The notes beneath the pieces are model-generated. The model was not told the origin of the DNA, did no database searches, and saw nothing but the letters and a program-made list of their open reading frames with translations. Below, one piece after another: positions 6,037 through 15,068 of a DNA stretch of 64,000 nucleotides. The translations under genes and the position numbers were made by a program. Source of the stretch: a virus. The stretch spans positions 1-64,000 of IMG/VR virus record IMGVR_UViG_3300044961_000421; one strand, 5' to 3'. The number at the start of each line of letters is the position of its first letter. Within the stretch, counting starts at the first letter, position 1.

Positions 6037-7182
6037 TTAATATTTTCTCCTTACATCGACATAATTATTATCTTTATCATATGCGTCTGTTAAAGTATCA
6101 ATGCGATTTCTTGTCAGCAATTCTACTTCTGTAAATTTAAGAGAAAGCGAAATCGTTGTTGCGCTTGCTCCTCTAGCATTTACGCGGTGTGTTGAATATA
6201 CTCCTGAATCGGAATAATTTACATTCATGTCGGTCAATACACACATTCCAATTTGAGATAAATAACGATTTAATTTCCCTGAGGCATAAAATTCAATCGA
6301 AAATTCATCCGGATATATTAAATATCTTGAAGAAAAATCTTTTGAAACTTCAGGATGCATGTGCCATCTAAATGCTTGAATAATATTATATACATTTTCT
6401 GCTTCTTTTTCATTTCTTGGACGAAAATGAAAATCAAAATTAAAATTCCTAAAATTCATGTGTTGAAATAATTGTTCTTGCCATGGATTTTTTACAACAC
6501 CAAGACCAGCAGAAATGAGAGTTTCTAAATCGTTTCCAACATTTTTGTCAAACCAATCATTCATCATTGATACAGAAGCATCTGCGATTGAACCAAAAAC
6601 TTGTTTCGCAAAATCAGCAAACGAACCTGTCGTGAGCCAATTTTTCACAGCAAGATTATTTGGATTCCAATATGCTGAATATGAGTCTGTATAAAGTGTC
6701 GGCATATGAATCGCTATCGTTTCTTTTATAAGCGTTGTCGCGGATGATGATCTTTCAAGCACTTCAGCAATATCGGTTTTAAGATCATTGGCAGCATTTG
6801 GAAGATATTTTGAAGCAACGTTTCTTCCACCAATTGCTAGATTTGACATAAATGATGATATTTTAGAACCTGATCCAGCAATTTTTTGATATTGTTCTTT
6901 TACATTTTTTAATGATAAAGCACCGTCATTTCTTATATCTGTTTTTTCATGAAATGCTAAGCTTTGTGACGCTAAATCTCTTTTCCAAATATGGAAAACG
7001 ATCATGTGATTTTGTCCCGAAGCAAAGCTGTCTAGATCGAGCGGATACATGAGTCCGCGATAATCAAAGGCATTTAGAAATTTTGTTCCAGAAGAAAAAG
7101 CGTCCCGAATTGTTTTTCCGGTATTTCCTGGTATTTTTCCTAGACCTTTGTCTAAAATATTATTTGAAAAAAAAGCACCCAT
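6037..7182 (-). CDS. Baseplate tail-tube cap protein, T4 gp48-like
   Basis: This is a 381-residue protein. The region near residues 230-330 (PWQEQLFQHMNFRNFNFDF, then RPRNEKEAENVYNIIQAFRW and HMHPE) is typical of the gp48/gp54 family, which caps the baseplate and starts tail-tube polymerisation. The gene begins at a strand switch only 12 bp from the divergent gene at 7195. The TATAAATA late promoter at 7188-7195 lies 5 nt before its ATG. Confidence 0.8.
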   Translation of the reverse strand: MGAFFSNNILDKGLGKIPGNTGKTIRDAFSSGTKFLNAFDYRGLMYPLDLDSFASGQNHMIVFHIWKRDLASQSLAFHEKTDIRNDGALSLKNVKEQYQKIAGSGSKISSFMSNLAIGGRNVASKYLPNAANDLKTDIAEVLERSSSATTLIKETIAIHMPTLYTDSYSAYWNPNNLAVKNWLTTGSFADFAKQVFGSIADASVSMMNDWFDKNVGNDLETLISAGLGVVKNPWQEQLFQHMNFRNFNFDFHFRPRNEKEAENVYNIIQAFRWHMHPEVSKDFSSRYLIYPDEFSIEFYASGKLNRYLSQIGMCVLTDMNVNYSDSGVYSTHRVNARGASATTISLSLKFTEVELLTRNRIDTLTDAYDKDNNYVDVRRKY

Positions 7183-7187
7183 AAATG

Positions 7188-7195
7188 TATTTATA
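7188..7195 (-). promoter_or_regulatory. T4-type late promoter, leaderless layout
   Basis: TATAAATA on the minus strand is followed by 5 nt and the ATG of the gp48-like gene. A related CATAAATG box (7180-7187) faces the plus-strand gene at 7195. Confidence 0.75.
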
Positions 7196-7644
7196 TGGCA
7201 TATAAAGGAAAATTTTTCCCTAAAAATATATCAAAATATAAAGGTGATCCGACTACGATTGTTTTCCGTTCGCTTTGGGAACGTAGAGTTATGAAATATC
7301 TCGATGAAAATCCTTCTGTCATTGCGTGGAATTCAGAAGAAGTAGTAATTCCATACATTGGGGAAGATGGAAAGCACCACCGTTATTTTGTTGATTTTTA
7401 TGTAGAATATAAACACAAAGATGGGCACATAGAAAAAATGTTGCTCGAAGTAAAACCAAAAGAACAAACGATGCCACCGAAGCTTCCGAAAAACGGAAAA
7501 AAGACGGGTCGTTACTATCTAAAAGAAAAAACTTACATAAAAAATAGAGCAAAATGGGATGCGGCTGAATCATATTGTCAAGAAAATGGTTGGAAATTTC
7601 AAATCCTCACTGAAGATGATTTAAATATAAGAAAACGTAGATAA
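7195..7644 (+). CDS. Head completion nuclease, T4 gp4-like
   Basis: This is a 149-residue protein. MAYKGKFFPKN at the start, RSLWERRVMKYLDENPSVIA, YFVDFYVEY, LLEVKPKEQT and WDAAESYCQENGWKF match the T4 gp4 (gp50/65) family of head-completion proteins. These have a TnsA/restriction-enzyme-like fold, with likely catalytic residues in the E, D and EVK elements. In T4 it acts on packaged heads before tail joining. It is the first gene of the plus-strand structural block. Confidence 0.85.
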   Translation: MAYKGKFFPKNISKYKGDPTTIVFRSLWERRVMKYLDENPSVIAWNSEEVVIPYIGEDGKHHRYFVDFYVEYKHKDGHIEKMLLEVKPKEQTMPPKLPKNGKKTGRYYLKEKTYIKNRAKWDAAESYCQENGWKFQILTEDDLNIRKRR

Positions 7645-7652
7645 ATATAATT

Positions 7653-8243
7653 GTGAATAAAATAGAAAAATCAAATATTGCCACTTCTCTCTTCGATAAG
7701 CTGAGGAAAGCTATACCCGCAATTACAAAAAAGACGGATGATTCAAGAAATTGGTATCGAAACGAATTTGAAAAACTGATTTCTAAAACATCAATACGGC
7801 AAACAATCATTGCTAAATCGGCAAAAAGAACACGAATCGAGATTGGTTCTATGTATATGTTTCTTTATGATCCGAAAACAAAAGAAGAATTACCGTACTA
7901 TGATACATTTCCATTAATATTACCAATCGAAATGTATAAAGATGGATTTCTCGCTCTCAATCTTCATTATTTACCACCAACGGCGAGAGCAAAATTTTTG
8001 GATAGATTAAATGATTTTAGAACGGGAAGAAATGAACGGCAACGTTTCTTATTATCATACCGTTTATTAAAGGCCGCGGCTCGTTATAAACCATTTGAAA
8101 GATGTTTAAAGCGCTATCTCGCAAAACAAGTTCGCTCTAATTTATTACTCGTAGAACCAAAAGATTGGGAAGTAGTAATCTATCTTCCAACAGAAAGTTT
8201 TCAAAAAGCAACAGCAAAAGATGTTTGGAAAACAAAATTATGA
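7653..8243 (+). CDS. Conserved virion-associated protein, function unknown
   Basis: This is a 196-residue basic protein. The central stretch (MYMFLYDPKTKEELPYYDTF, LILPIEMYKDGFLALNLHYL) resembles a protein that sits beside head-completion and tail genes in other T4-like phages. I cannot assign a role. It starts just after the gp4-like gene, and its TGA overlaps the next ATG (ATGA at 8240-8243), so the two are translationally coupled. Confidence 0.7.
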   Translation: MNKIEKSNIATSLFDKLRKAIPAITKKTDDSRNWYRNEFEKLISKTSIRQTIIAKSAKRTRIEIGSMYMFLYDPKTKEELPYYDTFPLILPIEMYKDGFLALNLHYLPPTARAKFLDRLNDFRTGRNERQRFLLSYRLLKAAARYKPFERCLKRYLAKQVRSNLLLVEPKDWEVVIYLPTESFQKATAKDVWKTKL

Positions 8244-8962
8244 CTCCTCAAAAATTCATTTCCACAATCAATAAAGAGGGTGGTATTTCCCGCAGCAATA
8301 AATTTAAAGTAACGATTGTTGTTCCTGCTCTTTTTTCTATCGCTGGTACGAGTATAGACATTTTAAATCGTATTGTGGATAGAAAAAATACTCCTTTTTC
8401 CTTTAAAGACGGGCTCGATATCGCAGGTCAAGAACTATTCGATTTACGATATTACGGATTTTTTGGTATTAATCCGTTTACTTATGGATCTACACTAGAA
8501 GTATTATGCGATTCGGCTGTATTACCTGGTTCTAATTTTCAAACAGTAGAAAGAAGAACATATGGACCTCCAAGAAAAATACCATATGATCAAGTATTTG
8601 AAGATGTTTCGTTTTCCTTTATCGGAACAGCAAATATGAAACAACGTTATTTCTTCGATGCGTGGCAATATTCGATTAAAGATCCAATTACCAATAATTA
8701 CAATTATCCTGATGAATATACAACTACCGTTTTTATACGCCAATATGATGTCGCAGGAAAATTCAAATATGGTGTTCGTTTATTAAATGCTTGGCCAATA
8801 AATGTTCAAGCAACAAATCTTTCTTATGGAGAGGAAGGCATCGTTCGTTCATCTGTTACTCTTTCATATAAAAATTGGTTTAACTTAAAGGCTTATGATA
8901 CATATGCTAATGATATTGGTGATCTGGCGACACAAATAGCAGAAGGAAGCGATTTTGAATAG
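8240..8962 (+). CDS. Tail-tube family protein, T4 gp19/gp54-like
   Basis: This is a 240-residue protein. LCDSAVLPGSNFQTVERRTY, GPPRKIPYDQVFEDVSFSF and MKQRYFFDAWQ are hallmarks of the T4 tail-tube fold, and the C-terminal SYKNWFNLKAY also fits. It is longer than T4 gp19, which has about 163 residues, so it may be a tube initiator or adaptor rather than the main tube protein. The ATG at 8240 overlaps the upstream stop and is chosen over a longer frame that would lie inside the previous gene. Confidence 0.75.
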   Translation: MTPQKFISTINKEGGISRSNKFKVTIVVPALFSIAGTSIDILNRIVDRKNTPFSFKDGLDIAGQELFDLRYYGFFGINPFTYGSTLEVLCDSAVLPGSNFQTVERRTYGPPRKIPYDQVFEDVSFSFIGTANMKQRYFFDAWQYSIKDPITNNYNYPDEYTTTVFIRQYDVAGKFKYGVRLLNAWPINVQATNLSYGEEGIVRSSVTLSYKNWFNLKAYDTYANDIGDLATQIAEGSDFE

Positions 8963-8970
8963 GAGAAAAG

Positions 8971-9690
8971 ATGGCATTACCTAAATTGAATCAGAGAATT
9001 TATCATACTGTATTATCCAACGGGAAAAAAATATCTTATCGCCCAATGTTGGCAAAAGAACAAAAGCTATTAATTGCGATCAATGAAACAAAGAATATGA
9101 ATGAATTAGTTCAGCTAATCGCACAAATAATCAATAATTGTATTTTAAATGAGGATGTTGATATAGAAACAATGACAATGCCGGATTTAGAAAAAATGAT
9201 TATTCTTATCCGGTCAAAGAGCGTTTCGGAAATTTTAGAATTAGAATATAGATGTAAAAACGAAATAGAAGATGGAAAAATATGTAATCATATTTCTTCA
9301 ATAGAAGTAAATTTGGAAGAAGTAAATATAAATGGTGAAATTCCAAATAATACAATTATGTTAGATGAAAAGATTGGTGTGATATTAAAACCACCGACGG
9401 TTAGGTTGTTTTTCCATGTAAATTTTTCGAACGAATCAGAATTTATAAACCAAACAATTCGTGAATGTATCACCGCTATTTTTGATGAAAATACAGTATA
9501 TAATATAAAAAATATCTCAAAAGAAGAATATGATGAATTTTTAGAAAGTTTAACGTTAAAACAACTCAATGAAATTGCTGATTGGTTCAAGAATTTACCC
9601 AGCATTCACCATGAATTTGAATTTAAATGTAAAAAATGTGGATTTAAAACTTTGATTGAATTAAATGGGTTATCGGATTTTTTCGGCTAA
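8971..9690 (+). CDS. Baseplate hub assembly chaperone, T4 gp26-like
   Basis: This is a 239-residue protein. The opening LPKLNQRIYHTVLSNGKKIS, then YRPMLAKEQKLLIA, resembles the T4_baseplate (gp26) family of hub-assembly proteins. A C-terminal FKCKKCGF and an earlier pair of cysteines suggest a zinc knuckle. It has a strong AGGAG site 7 nt before the ATG. Its stop overlaps the ATG of the small ORF at 9690, as in tail-assembly chaperone pairs. Confidence 0.7.
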   Translation: MALPKLNQRIYHTVLSNGKKISYRPMLAKEQKLLIAINETKNMNELVQLIAQIINNCILNEDVDIETMTMPDLEKMIILIRSKSVSEILELEYRCKNEIEDGKICNHISSIEVNLEEVNINGEIPNNTIMLDEKIGVILKPPTVRLFFHVNFSNESEFINQTIRECITAIFDENTVYNIKNISKEEYDEFLESLTLKQLNEIADWFKNLPSIHHEFEFKCKKCGFKTLIELNGLSDFFG

Positions 9691-9869
9691 TGTTTGGTAA
9701 TGATACTTTGTATAATTTTACCTATACAAACTTCTTATTAGCGACAAAATATGGATATTCTATTTCTGAATTGGAAAATATGTTACCGTATGAGAGAGAG
9801 GCAATAATTATATTATTGGAACAAATGTTACAGAAGGAAAAAGAAAAAAATGTCACGGGAAATTGGTAA
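9690..9869 (+). CDS. Small protein paired with the gp26-like gene
   Basis: This 59-residue ORF starts on the stop of the gp26-like gene (TAATG) and overlaps the next gene by 20 nt. The core ISELENMLPYEREAIIILLE resembles small chaperone partners that follow gp26-like genes in other T4-related phages, analogous to gp51. It reads continuously with phage-like codon use. The function is inferred from context. Confidence 0.6.
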   Translation: MFGNDTLYNFTYTNFLLATKYGYSISELENMLPYEREAIIILLEQMLQKEKEKNVTGNW

Positions 9870-10086
9870 ATCAACAAAAATATCTGTTTTTAGAGAGTTT
9901 ATCGAACTCTGGTCTTCGGATGGTGGAACCATTCTTGCGCTTCTAATTATGCTACATACGCATATTTTTATTATGATGGCGGGATATATGAATTTTAGTG
10001 AGGCTTATCTATTGATACTCGGTGCTTTTCTTGGTGTGATTCGAGGAGAGTATAAAAGAGAAAAAAACAAAGAATCTGGTGAATAA
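9850..10086 (+). CDS. Small membrane protein
   Basis: This is a 78-residue protein with one or two hydrophobic segments (about residues 26-47 and 52-64) and a charged C-terminal tail. It is placed between hub-assembly genes and a long tail protein with a hydrolase domain. A holin-like or injection-related role is conceivable but unproven. Confidence 0.6.
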   Translation: MSREIGKSTKISVFREFIELWSSDGGTILALLIMLHTHIFIMMAGYMNFSEAYLLILGAFLGVIRGEYKREKNKESGE

Positions 10087-10088
10087 AA

Positions 10089-12299
10089 ATGGAACAAGAA
10101 AACACAAGAACCCTGAGTGACTTCGAAACCATCTTGAAAAAGATGGAAAAAAATATGTTAGATATGCCTAAAAAGTGGGAAGAATATGAAAAGGAAATAA
10201 AAAGATTAAGATTGATTGTCGAAGAAAATAGTGGTGAATTTAGTAAGCATTCAGAAAAATATTTTAAGAGTTTAATAGATATTATTAATTTATTAAAAAA
10301 GGGTGATACAAGAGAGTATGAAGGTTCGGTGAGAATAATAAATCAATTTTTGGAAACAATAGAAACCGATATAACTGATAAAAAACAATTAAATTTCATT
10401 CGGAACCAATTTAATAAACTTTTAGAAGAAATCGTCTCCTATACCTCAGGATCTAGAGGTGTTTATCAAAAGATATCTTCTACCCTATTTGGAGGAAAGA
10501 AGGAAAAACCTCAAGAAACCATTTTTTCTGAAAAATATGGTGTAGAAAAAGTATCACCTACTGAAATTATGAAAATAAAATCAGAGGAAGATAAAAGACG
10601 GGATGAAGAAAGCGCGTTAAAAGATAGAGAAAAAGATGAACAGAGAGAATATGAAAAAGAACAATTAGTATATCAGGAAAAAATAATCCGATTACTTACA
10701 GAAATTCGAAATAATACTGGAAATAATGTCAAATCCTTGGAAAGAAAAAGATTTGAAGTAAGTGGTAAAAATATTATAAATGAAAAATCTTCCAAAGGAT
10801 TGTGGGATAGAATGAAAGAATGGACAAACACGGGATTGGCGGGAATGCCTCTTGGTGTCAGGATGATCGCAAAAACACTACCTATGCTTCCTAAAGTTAC
10901 ACCAATAGCTGCACCAATAATTACCGCCGTCGGAACAGGAATGCAAATGTATGATGATTACCAGAACGCACCAGAATTATTAGGAAAAAAGAAAGAAGAA
11001 ACTACAACACTAGATAGATTGGGTGCCGGTCTTTCGCATTTTGATGTTGTCAATCCTATAAATTGGATGACAGGAAAAAATATAATTGGTGCTTATAATG
11101 CATTTAAACAAACATCAAAAACCGGTAAAGAATATGAAGGTATAGGTGGTTTTTTGGATAGAACTAATGACATTTATAATATAATGAAAAGCGGGCAAGC
11201 GAGATCAAATGCTGAAATTCTTAAAACATCTGGAAAAGCATTCGATGCAACAAAACAAACATTACAAGATGTTCCGAAAATAGTTTCTGAATCAAAGGAC
11301 AAATTTTTAAATTTCATCAACCAACCAAGAGTTGTTGGTCCTATTATTGGTCCTAAAATCGACACAAACATATTTTCCAAACTAAAAGAACAACCAAAAA
11401 AAGCTCCGACATTAGCACCAAGTAGTGAAGAAAGAAAACCGGAAAAATTCGATGCAACAAGATTAATAATCGAACACTTTGGAAATCAATTCAGTAATAA
11501 AGAAATGAATGCCATTCTCGGAAATATACAAAAAGAAAGTGGTGGTAAATTTGGAAAACAAGAAAGTTCGAAATATGATGTTTCGACACAAAGGGGTATA
11601 ACGAGAATTAGGGATATTTTTAAAGAAAGATTATCAGGATATAAGGATGAAGAGTTACCAAATTTAGTAAAAAATCCTCAAATATTTTTTGAAGTAGTAT
11701 ATGGAAAACAAACGACGGTTGGGAAAAGATTAGGAAACAGAGAAGAAGGTGATGGTTATAAGTTCAGAGGAAGAGGTCTTATTCAACTAACAGGAAGAGG
11801 AAATTATGAAAAAGCATCAAAAGCATTGTATAATGACGAAAGATTAGTAAAAGATCCAGATTTAATTATCAAAAATCCAGAAGTTGATTTATTAGTTTCT
11901 TCTTGGTATATAAAAGATAGAATGAAATCAATGATAGAAAAAACAGGAATAGATCCAGAAAAAGCAACACAAAAAGAAGTTGATAGGTTAATTACAAGCA
12001 TAATAGCAGGAAGAGAAATAAAGAATAATGAAGTTTCATATCACGGTTCATTACTTGAAAAAGTTTCCACTTTTTCATTAACAAATCCTACACAAAAAAT
12101 GATAGAGAGAACGAATAATATCAATTATCTTGAACAAGAAAAGAAGAAAGAAATGCAGGTTGTACAAAAAGAAGAAAAACAACCAATAATGGTTTCTTCG
12201 AGCAATATTGTAAATAACAATGCGATGAATATACCTCTTTCTCCAAATCCAATTAATAACAATAGAAAATTGTTTGAAAGTAGATATATACCGGCATGA
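10089..12299 (+). CDS. Long tail protein with GH19-type cell-wall hydrolase domain
   Basis: This is a 736-residue protein. Residues 1-230 are mostly coiled coil. Residues 255-290 are hydrophobic (LPMLPKVTPIAAPIITAVGT), which resembles a tape-measure membrane segment. Residues of about 450-640 form a GH19 chitinase-like lysozyme domain (GNREEGDGYKFRGRGLIQLT, then GRGNYEKAS). A flexible tail follows. It is probably a tape-measure or hub protein that digests peptidoglycan during DNA entry. It lies directly after the small membrane gene, and a two-way terminator follows. Confidence 0.75.
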   Translation: MEQENTRTLSDFETILKKMEKNMLDMPKKWEEYEKEIKRLRLIVEENSGEFSKHSEKYFKSLIDIINLLKKGDTREYEGSVRIINQFLETIETDITDKKQLNFIRNQFNKLLEEIVSYTSGSRGVYQKISSTLFGGKKEKPQETIFSEKYGVEKVSPTEIMKIKSEEDKRRDEESALKDREKDEQREYEKEQLVYQEKIIRLLTEIRNNTGNNVKSLERKRFEVSGKNIINEKSSKGLWDRMKEWTNTGLAGMPLGVRMIAKTLPMLPKVTPIAAPIITAVGTGMQMYDDYQNAPELLGKKKEETTTLDRLGAGLSHFDVVNPINWMTGKNIIGAYNAFKQTSKTGKEYEGIGGFLDRTNDIYNIMKSGQARSNAEILKTSGKAFDATKQTLQDVPKIVSESKDKFLNFINQPRVVGPIIGPKIDTNIFSKLKEQPKKAPTLAPSSEERKPEKFDATRLIIEHFGNQFSNKEMNAILGNIQKESGGKFGKQESSKYDVSTQRGITRIRDIFKERLSGYKDEELPNLVKNPQIFFEVVYGKQTTVGKRLGNREEGDGYKFRGRGLIQLTGRGNYEKASKALYNDERLVKDPDLIIKNPEVDLLVSSWYIKDRMKSMIEKTGIDPEKATQKEVDRLITSIIAGREIKNNEVSYHGSLLEKVSTFSLTNPTQKMIERTNNINYLEQEKKKEMQVVQKEEKQPIMVSSSNIVNNNAMNIPLSPNPINNNRKLFESRYIPA

Positions 12300-12330
12300 A
12301 AAAAAAGAGGGCTAAAAGCCCTCTTTTTTT
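12299..12330. terminator. Bidirectional terminator
   Basis: A GC-rich 8-bp stem (AGAGGGCT with AGCCCTCT) with a 3-nt loop is flanked by A-run and T-run. It lies between convergent genes. Confidence 0.9.
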
Positions 12331-12354
12331 CATTTTTCGGTCTTCTTTCGTTTT

Positions 12355-13281
12355 TCAGTCTTCTTCTGCCAATTTTCGGAATCTTGCTAATGCATCATCC
12401 TCTTCATCATCATCTTCTTCTACTTTTGGAACAGGCTTTTTCTTTATTTTCTTTTCCAAGATAGGTTTTTCATCTTCTCCTTTTTCCCACGGCACATCAT
12501 CATCATCTTTCGTTTCTTCTACTGTTCCAACGATTGAAGTTTTATTCCAAACTCTGTCATATTCTTTCTTCAATTCCTCATATGGTTTAAATAGAGAAGG
12601 TTTGACAAATTCAACAAGAGGGTATTCAGATTCCCAAATTGCTTTCAATTTTTCTTCATCACCATTTAGCAAAGGAGAAGGAGAATCGAAAGAAGATTTA
12701 ATATATGTTCTGTATCCACCCTGATTCTTGGAAATTTTCAGACGGAAATCGCTTCCTTCCCAAAAATCAAATATATTCACACTTTTTTCATTAGCAAATT
12801 CTGGAAGAAGCTTTTCGTTAATCTTATCAAATATCATTTTATTGAATTTGTATAAGAACACTTTTCCTTCATTTTCTGGCCTGCCCGGATCAGAAATCAC
12901 ATAAATGTTGCTATAATATACTAAATTACGTTTTCGCTCTCTCGCAATATTTTTATTTGCTTCAATGTTTGTGTTCCAAAGAAGATTGTTTTCTTCGCAA
13001 ACGGGGCATTCTTTTCCAATAGTGGTTGGGCAATTTTCTATATACCAACGATTACCCGGTCCCTTAAAAAAATGTCTCCATAAACGTTGCCAAGGAACAT
13101 CTTCTCCCTTCGGAGGAGGAAGGAAACGAATGATTGCGGAACCCGTCCCGGTCGCTTTATCATATTCGGGTTCCCAAAATCTAGGATCTGTTTGGAATGA
13201 TTTTGTTTCTTCTGATTTTTTCTTTACTTCTTCCAGAAATTTTGAAGAATTCTTTTTTAATGATTTAAAATCTGTTATCAT
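12355..13281 (-). CDS. Single-stranded DNA-binding protein, T4 gp32-like
   Basis: This is a 308-residue protein. It has a Lys/Ser-rich N-terminus, an OB-fold core with a zinc site of H70, C84, C92 and C95, and an acidic C-terminal tail (DDDEEDD) that in T4 recruits replication proteins. It coats single-stranded DNA in replication and recombination. It is downstream of gp59- and gp33-like genes, as in the T4 59/33/32 region, and its start overlaps the upstream ORF. Confidence 0.9.
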   Translation of the reverse strand: MITDFKSLKKNSSKFLEEVKKKSEETKSFQTDPRFWEPEYDKATGTGSAIIRFLPPPKGEDVPWQRLWRHFFKGPGNRWYIENCPTTIGKECPVCEENNLLWNTNIEANKNIARERKRNLVYYSNIYVISDPGRPENEGKVFLYKFNKMIFDKINEKLLPEFANEKSVNIFDFWEGSDFRLKISKNQGGYRTYIKSSFDSPSPLLNGDEEKLKAIWESEYPLVEFVKPSLFKPYEELKKEYDRVWNKTSIVGTVEETKDDDDVPWEKGEDEKPILEKKIKKKPVPKVEEDDDEEDDALARFRKLAEED

Positions 13282-13663
13282 ATGTCTTTTTTGTATCCTT
13301 ATTATTCGATATTATGTTATTCTCGTTATCCACCAATTCATTAAATTCGATTATTGGTAGCTTATTCTCATCCTCTTCATAAAATAGATTTAATTGATTT
13401 AATTCTAGCACATTTTCACACATGTTGTCAACAAACTTTTTATCAGAAAGCATCGAATAAAGATTTTTTATTTCATTTACATATGACTCAATTCTTTCTC
13501 TATATTCAGAATTTTCAATCTTTAAACATTGATTTTCTGTCGTAATTGTGACAATTATATCTTTTAAATCTACATATTTTTTCGCCAAGTCATGATATTT
13601 TTCGACAACATAACGGATATAATGCTTCAAAGTCTTTGGATCGTTTGTTTCCTTAATTATCAT
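13265..13663 (-). CDS. Hypothetical coiled-coil protein
   Basis: This is a 132-residue acidic protein with a predicted coiled coil over residues 25-75. It is not recognised. It overlaps the gp32-like start by 17 nt and sits between the gp59- and gp32-like genes, so it is likely translated with the replication operon. Confidence 0.6.
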   Translation of the reverse strand: MIIKETNDPKTLKHYIRYVVEKYHDLAKKYVDLKDIIVTITTENQCLKIENSEYRERIESYVNEIKNLYSMLSDKKFVDNMCENVLELNQLNLFYEEDENKLPIIEFNELVDNENNIISNNKDTKKTYDNRF

Positions 13664-13683
13664 ATGTTGCTACCTAAACAAAA

Positions 13684-14316
13684 TTAAGAATCGAGTCTCA
13701 TTAACTTTTCTGCTATCACTATTTTATATTTAGACGGATCTTTTTCCACAATTTGAATAACAAAAGGGAGTATTTTTCGAATATCATTAGAATATTTCAT
13801 CCAAATCACATTACTCTCATGTTTCTTATCCAAGAAATCCATCATACCTGTGAAATAATGGAGAATAGCCATTGATTCTTTTTTAAAATCATTTCCGATA
13901 ATAGCATCAATTATAATAGGAGTTTTTCCTGGTTCGGCGATAAATTGAGCACGAACCAATTCTTCTTCTGTTTCTATATAACCATATACAGATTCAATGA
14001 TATTCATTAATCTTTTACAATCCTGTTCAAATATATACAAAAGACTATCTTTTAACTTTTTCCAAGCAAAATAATTTTCATCATTAAATGTTCCAATCCA
14101 TGCCTTCGGATTTTCTTTCAAATTACCTACAAAATAATCCAATATCGTTTCTTTTGAATATTGAACAGCAAGTTTTTCAAAGAAATACTTATCATTCCTA
14201 AGAGAAAAATTATCTTTATCAAAACGAACAACACCCTTATATTTAACATAATCATATTTTGTAGTAAAATGTAATTTTAAAGCCAAATACATTTCATAAA
14301 CTTGAATCGCTGTCAT
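13684..14316 (-). CDS. DNA helicase loader, T4 gp59-like
   Basis: This is a 210-residue protein. VYEMYLALKLHFTTKYDYVK, NDKYFFEKLAVQYSKETILD and LKENPKAWIGTF align in order with T4 gp59. In T4, gp59 loads the gp41 helicase onto gp32-coated forks and D-loops. It overlaps the upstream gp33-like gene by 4 nt. Both partners, gp32 and gp41, are encoded in this window. Confidence 0.85.
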   Translation of the reverse strand: MTAIQVYEMYLALKLHFTTKYDYVKYKGVVRFDKDNFSLRNDKYFFEKLAVQYSKETILDYFVGNLKENPKAWIGTFNDENYFAWKKLKDSLLYIFEQDCKRLMNIIESVYGYIETEEELVRAQFIAEPGKTPIIIDAIIGNDFKKESMAILHYFTGMMDFLDKKHESNVIWMKYSNDIRKILPFVIQIVEKDPSKYKIVIAEKLMRLDS

Positions 14317-14540
14317 AACATATGTAACCTCTTCGCTTCATTTTCTAGCTTGCTTTTAAGAGTACCGACGACCAACGGTTTTATATCTTCAAAATCCAAT
14401 TCTTTCATTTCGCAATATTTAATAATTGCTTCCATGTAAGAAATCTTTTTTTGGAGGACCATTTCTTCTATTAAGAGAGAAAAGTCTACCCTATTAGTTC
14501 TAAGTCGTTCAAAAATTGTAGTTTTGTCTTCTATTTTCAT
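14313..14540 (-). CDS. Late-transcription coactivator, T4 gp33-like
   Basis: This is a 75-residue protein. SLLIEEMVLQKKISYMEAII, then KYCEMKELDFEDI and LKSKLENEAKRLHML, matches the gp33 family, which tethers RNA polymerase to the sliding clamp for late transcription. Its presence fits the TATAAATA late promoters found elsewhere in the window. Its own promoter (14547-14575) is sigma70-type with the leaderless layout. Confidence 0.8.
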   Translation of the reverse strand: MKIEDKTTIFERLRTNRVDFSLLIEEMVLQKKISYMEAIIKYCEMKELDFEDIKPLVVGTLKSKLENEAKRLHML

Positions 14541-14546
14541 AACATT

Positions 14547-14575
14547 ATTATAGCATATTTTCTTCTATTTGTAAA
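14547..14575 (-). promoter_or_regulatory. Sigma70-type promoter, leaderless layout
   Basis: TTTACA (14570-14575), 17 bp, TATAAT (14547-14552), 6 nt, ATG at 14540. Confidence 0.75.
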
Positions 14576-15020
14576 ATAAATGATCATCTATTTTTATTGT
14601 AAATTTTTGTTTTCTCATCCATTTTGCTTTTGCGTATGTTGCATGAAAATATAAAGACCCATCGGTAAAATCATGATAATTATTATAATTTTTGATCATA
14701 TCTTTTGCTATTTCATAAGATTCGTTCCAATTTTTGTTTGACGGAATTGTGTTACCTTTTACTTGACAGTACCAATCAAATTGGCATTTATTACCGAGTT
14801 TATGGGAAATTACTTCACATAAACTCTTATTAAATTTTAAGGATCTATTAAAAATCACAAAAGCTACCGCTTGTTTTCCTTTTTTCGATTGATTACCTGC
14901 TTCAAAGTAAATACCTTTTGCCAAACATAAATTATTTTCTTCACTATATTCATATTTTTTTGGTATTACTGGCATCACCATACAGGCTGTTAAAATTATC
15001 AGTCGTATTAGTTTTGTCAT
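14565..15020 (-). CDS. SleB-type cell-wall hydrolase, probable lipoprotein
   Basis: This is a 151-residue protein. The N-terminus is a signal peptide with a lipobox-like LTAC (about residues 10-13). The rest matches the SleB/Hydrolase_2 family: NLCLAKGIYFEAGNQSKKGK, AVAFVIFNR, CQFDWYC, a DGSLYFHA segment and the final HLFYK. These enzymes cleave peptidoglycan. It may be an endolysin or an exported wall-modifying enzyme. A GGTAGAG ribosome-binding site precedes the start, and the gene lies just after the tmRNA terminator. Confidence 0.8.
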   Translation of the reverse strand: MTKLIRLIILTACMVMPVIPKKYEYSEENNLCLAKGIYFEAGNQSKKGKQAVAFVIFNRSLKFNKSLCEVISHKLGNKCQFDWYCQVKGNTIPSNKNWNESYEIAKDMIKNYNNYHDFTDGSLYFHATYAKAKWMRKQKFTIKIDDHLFYK

Positions 15021-15036
15021 CTCTACCCCTTAAATG

Positions 15037-15068
15037 GAAAAAGGGAAGTCCGAAAACTCCCCTTTTCG
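15037..15068 (-). terminator. Intrinsic terminator of the tmRNA gene
   Basis: An 11-bp stem (AAAAGGGGAGT with ACTTCCCTTTT, one G-U pair) is followed by a T-run on the minus strand. Confidence 0.8.
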
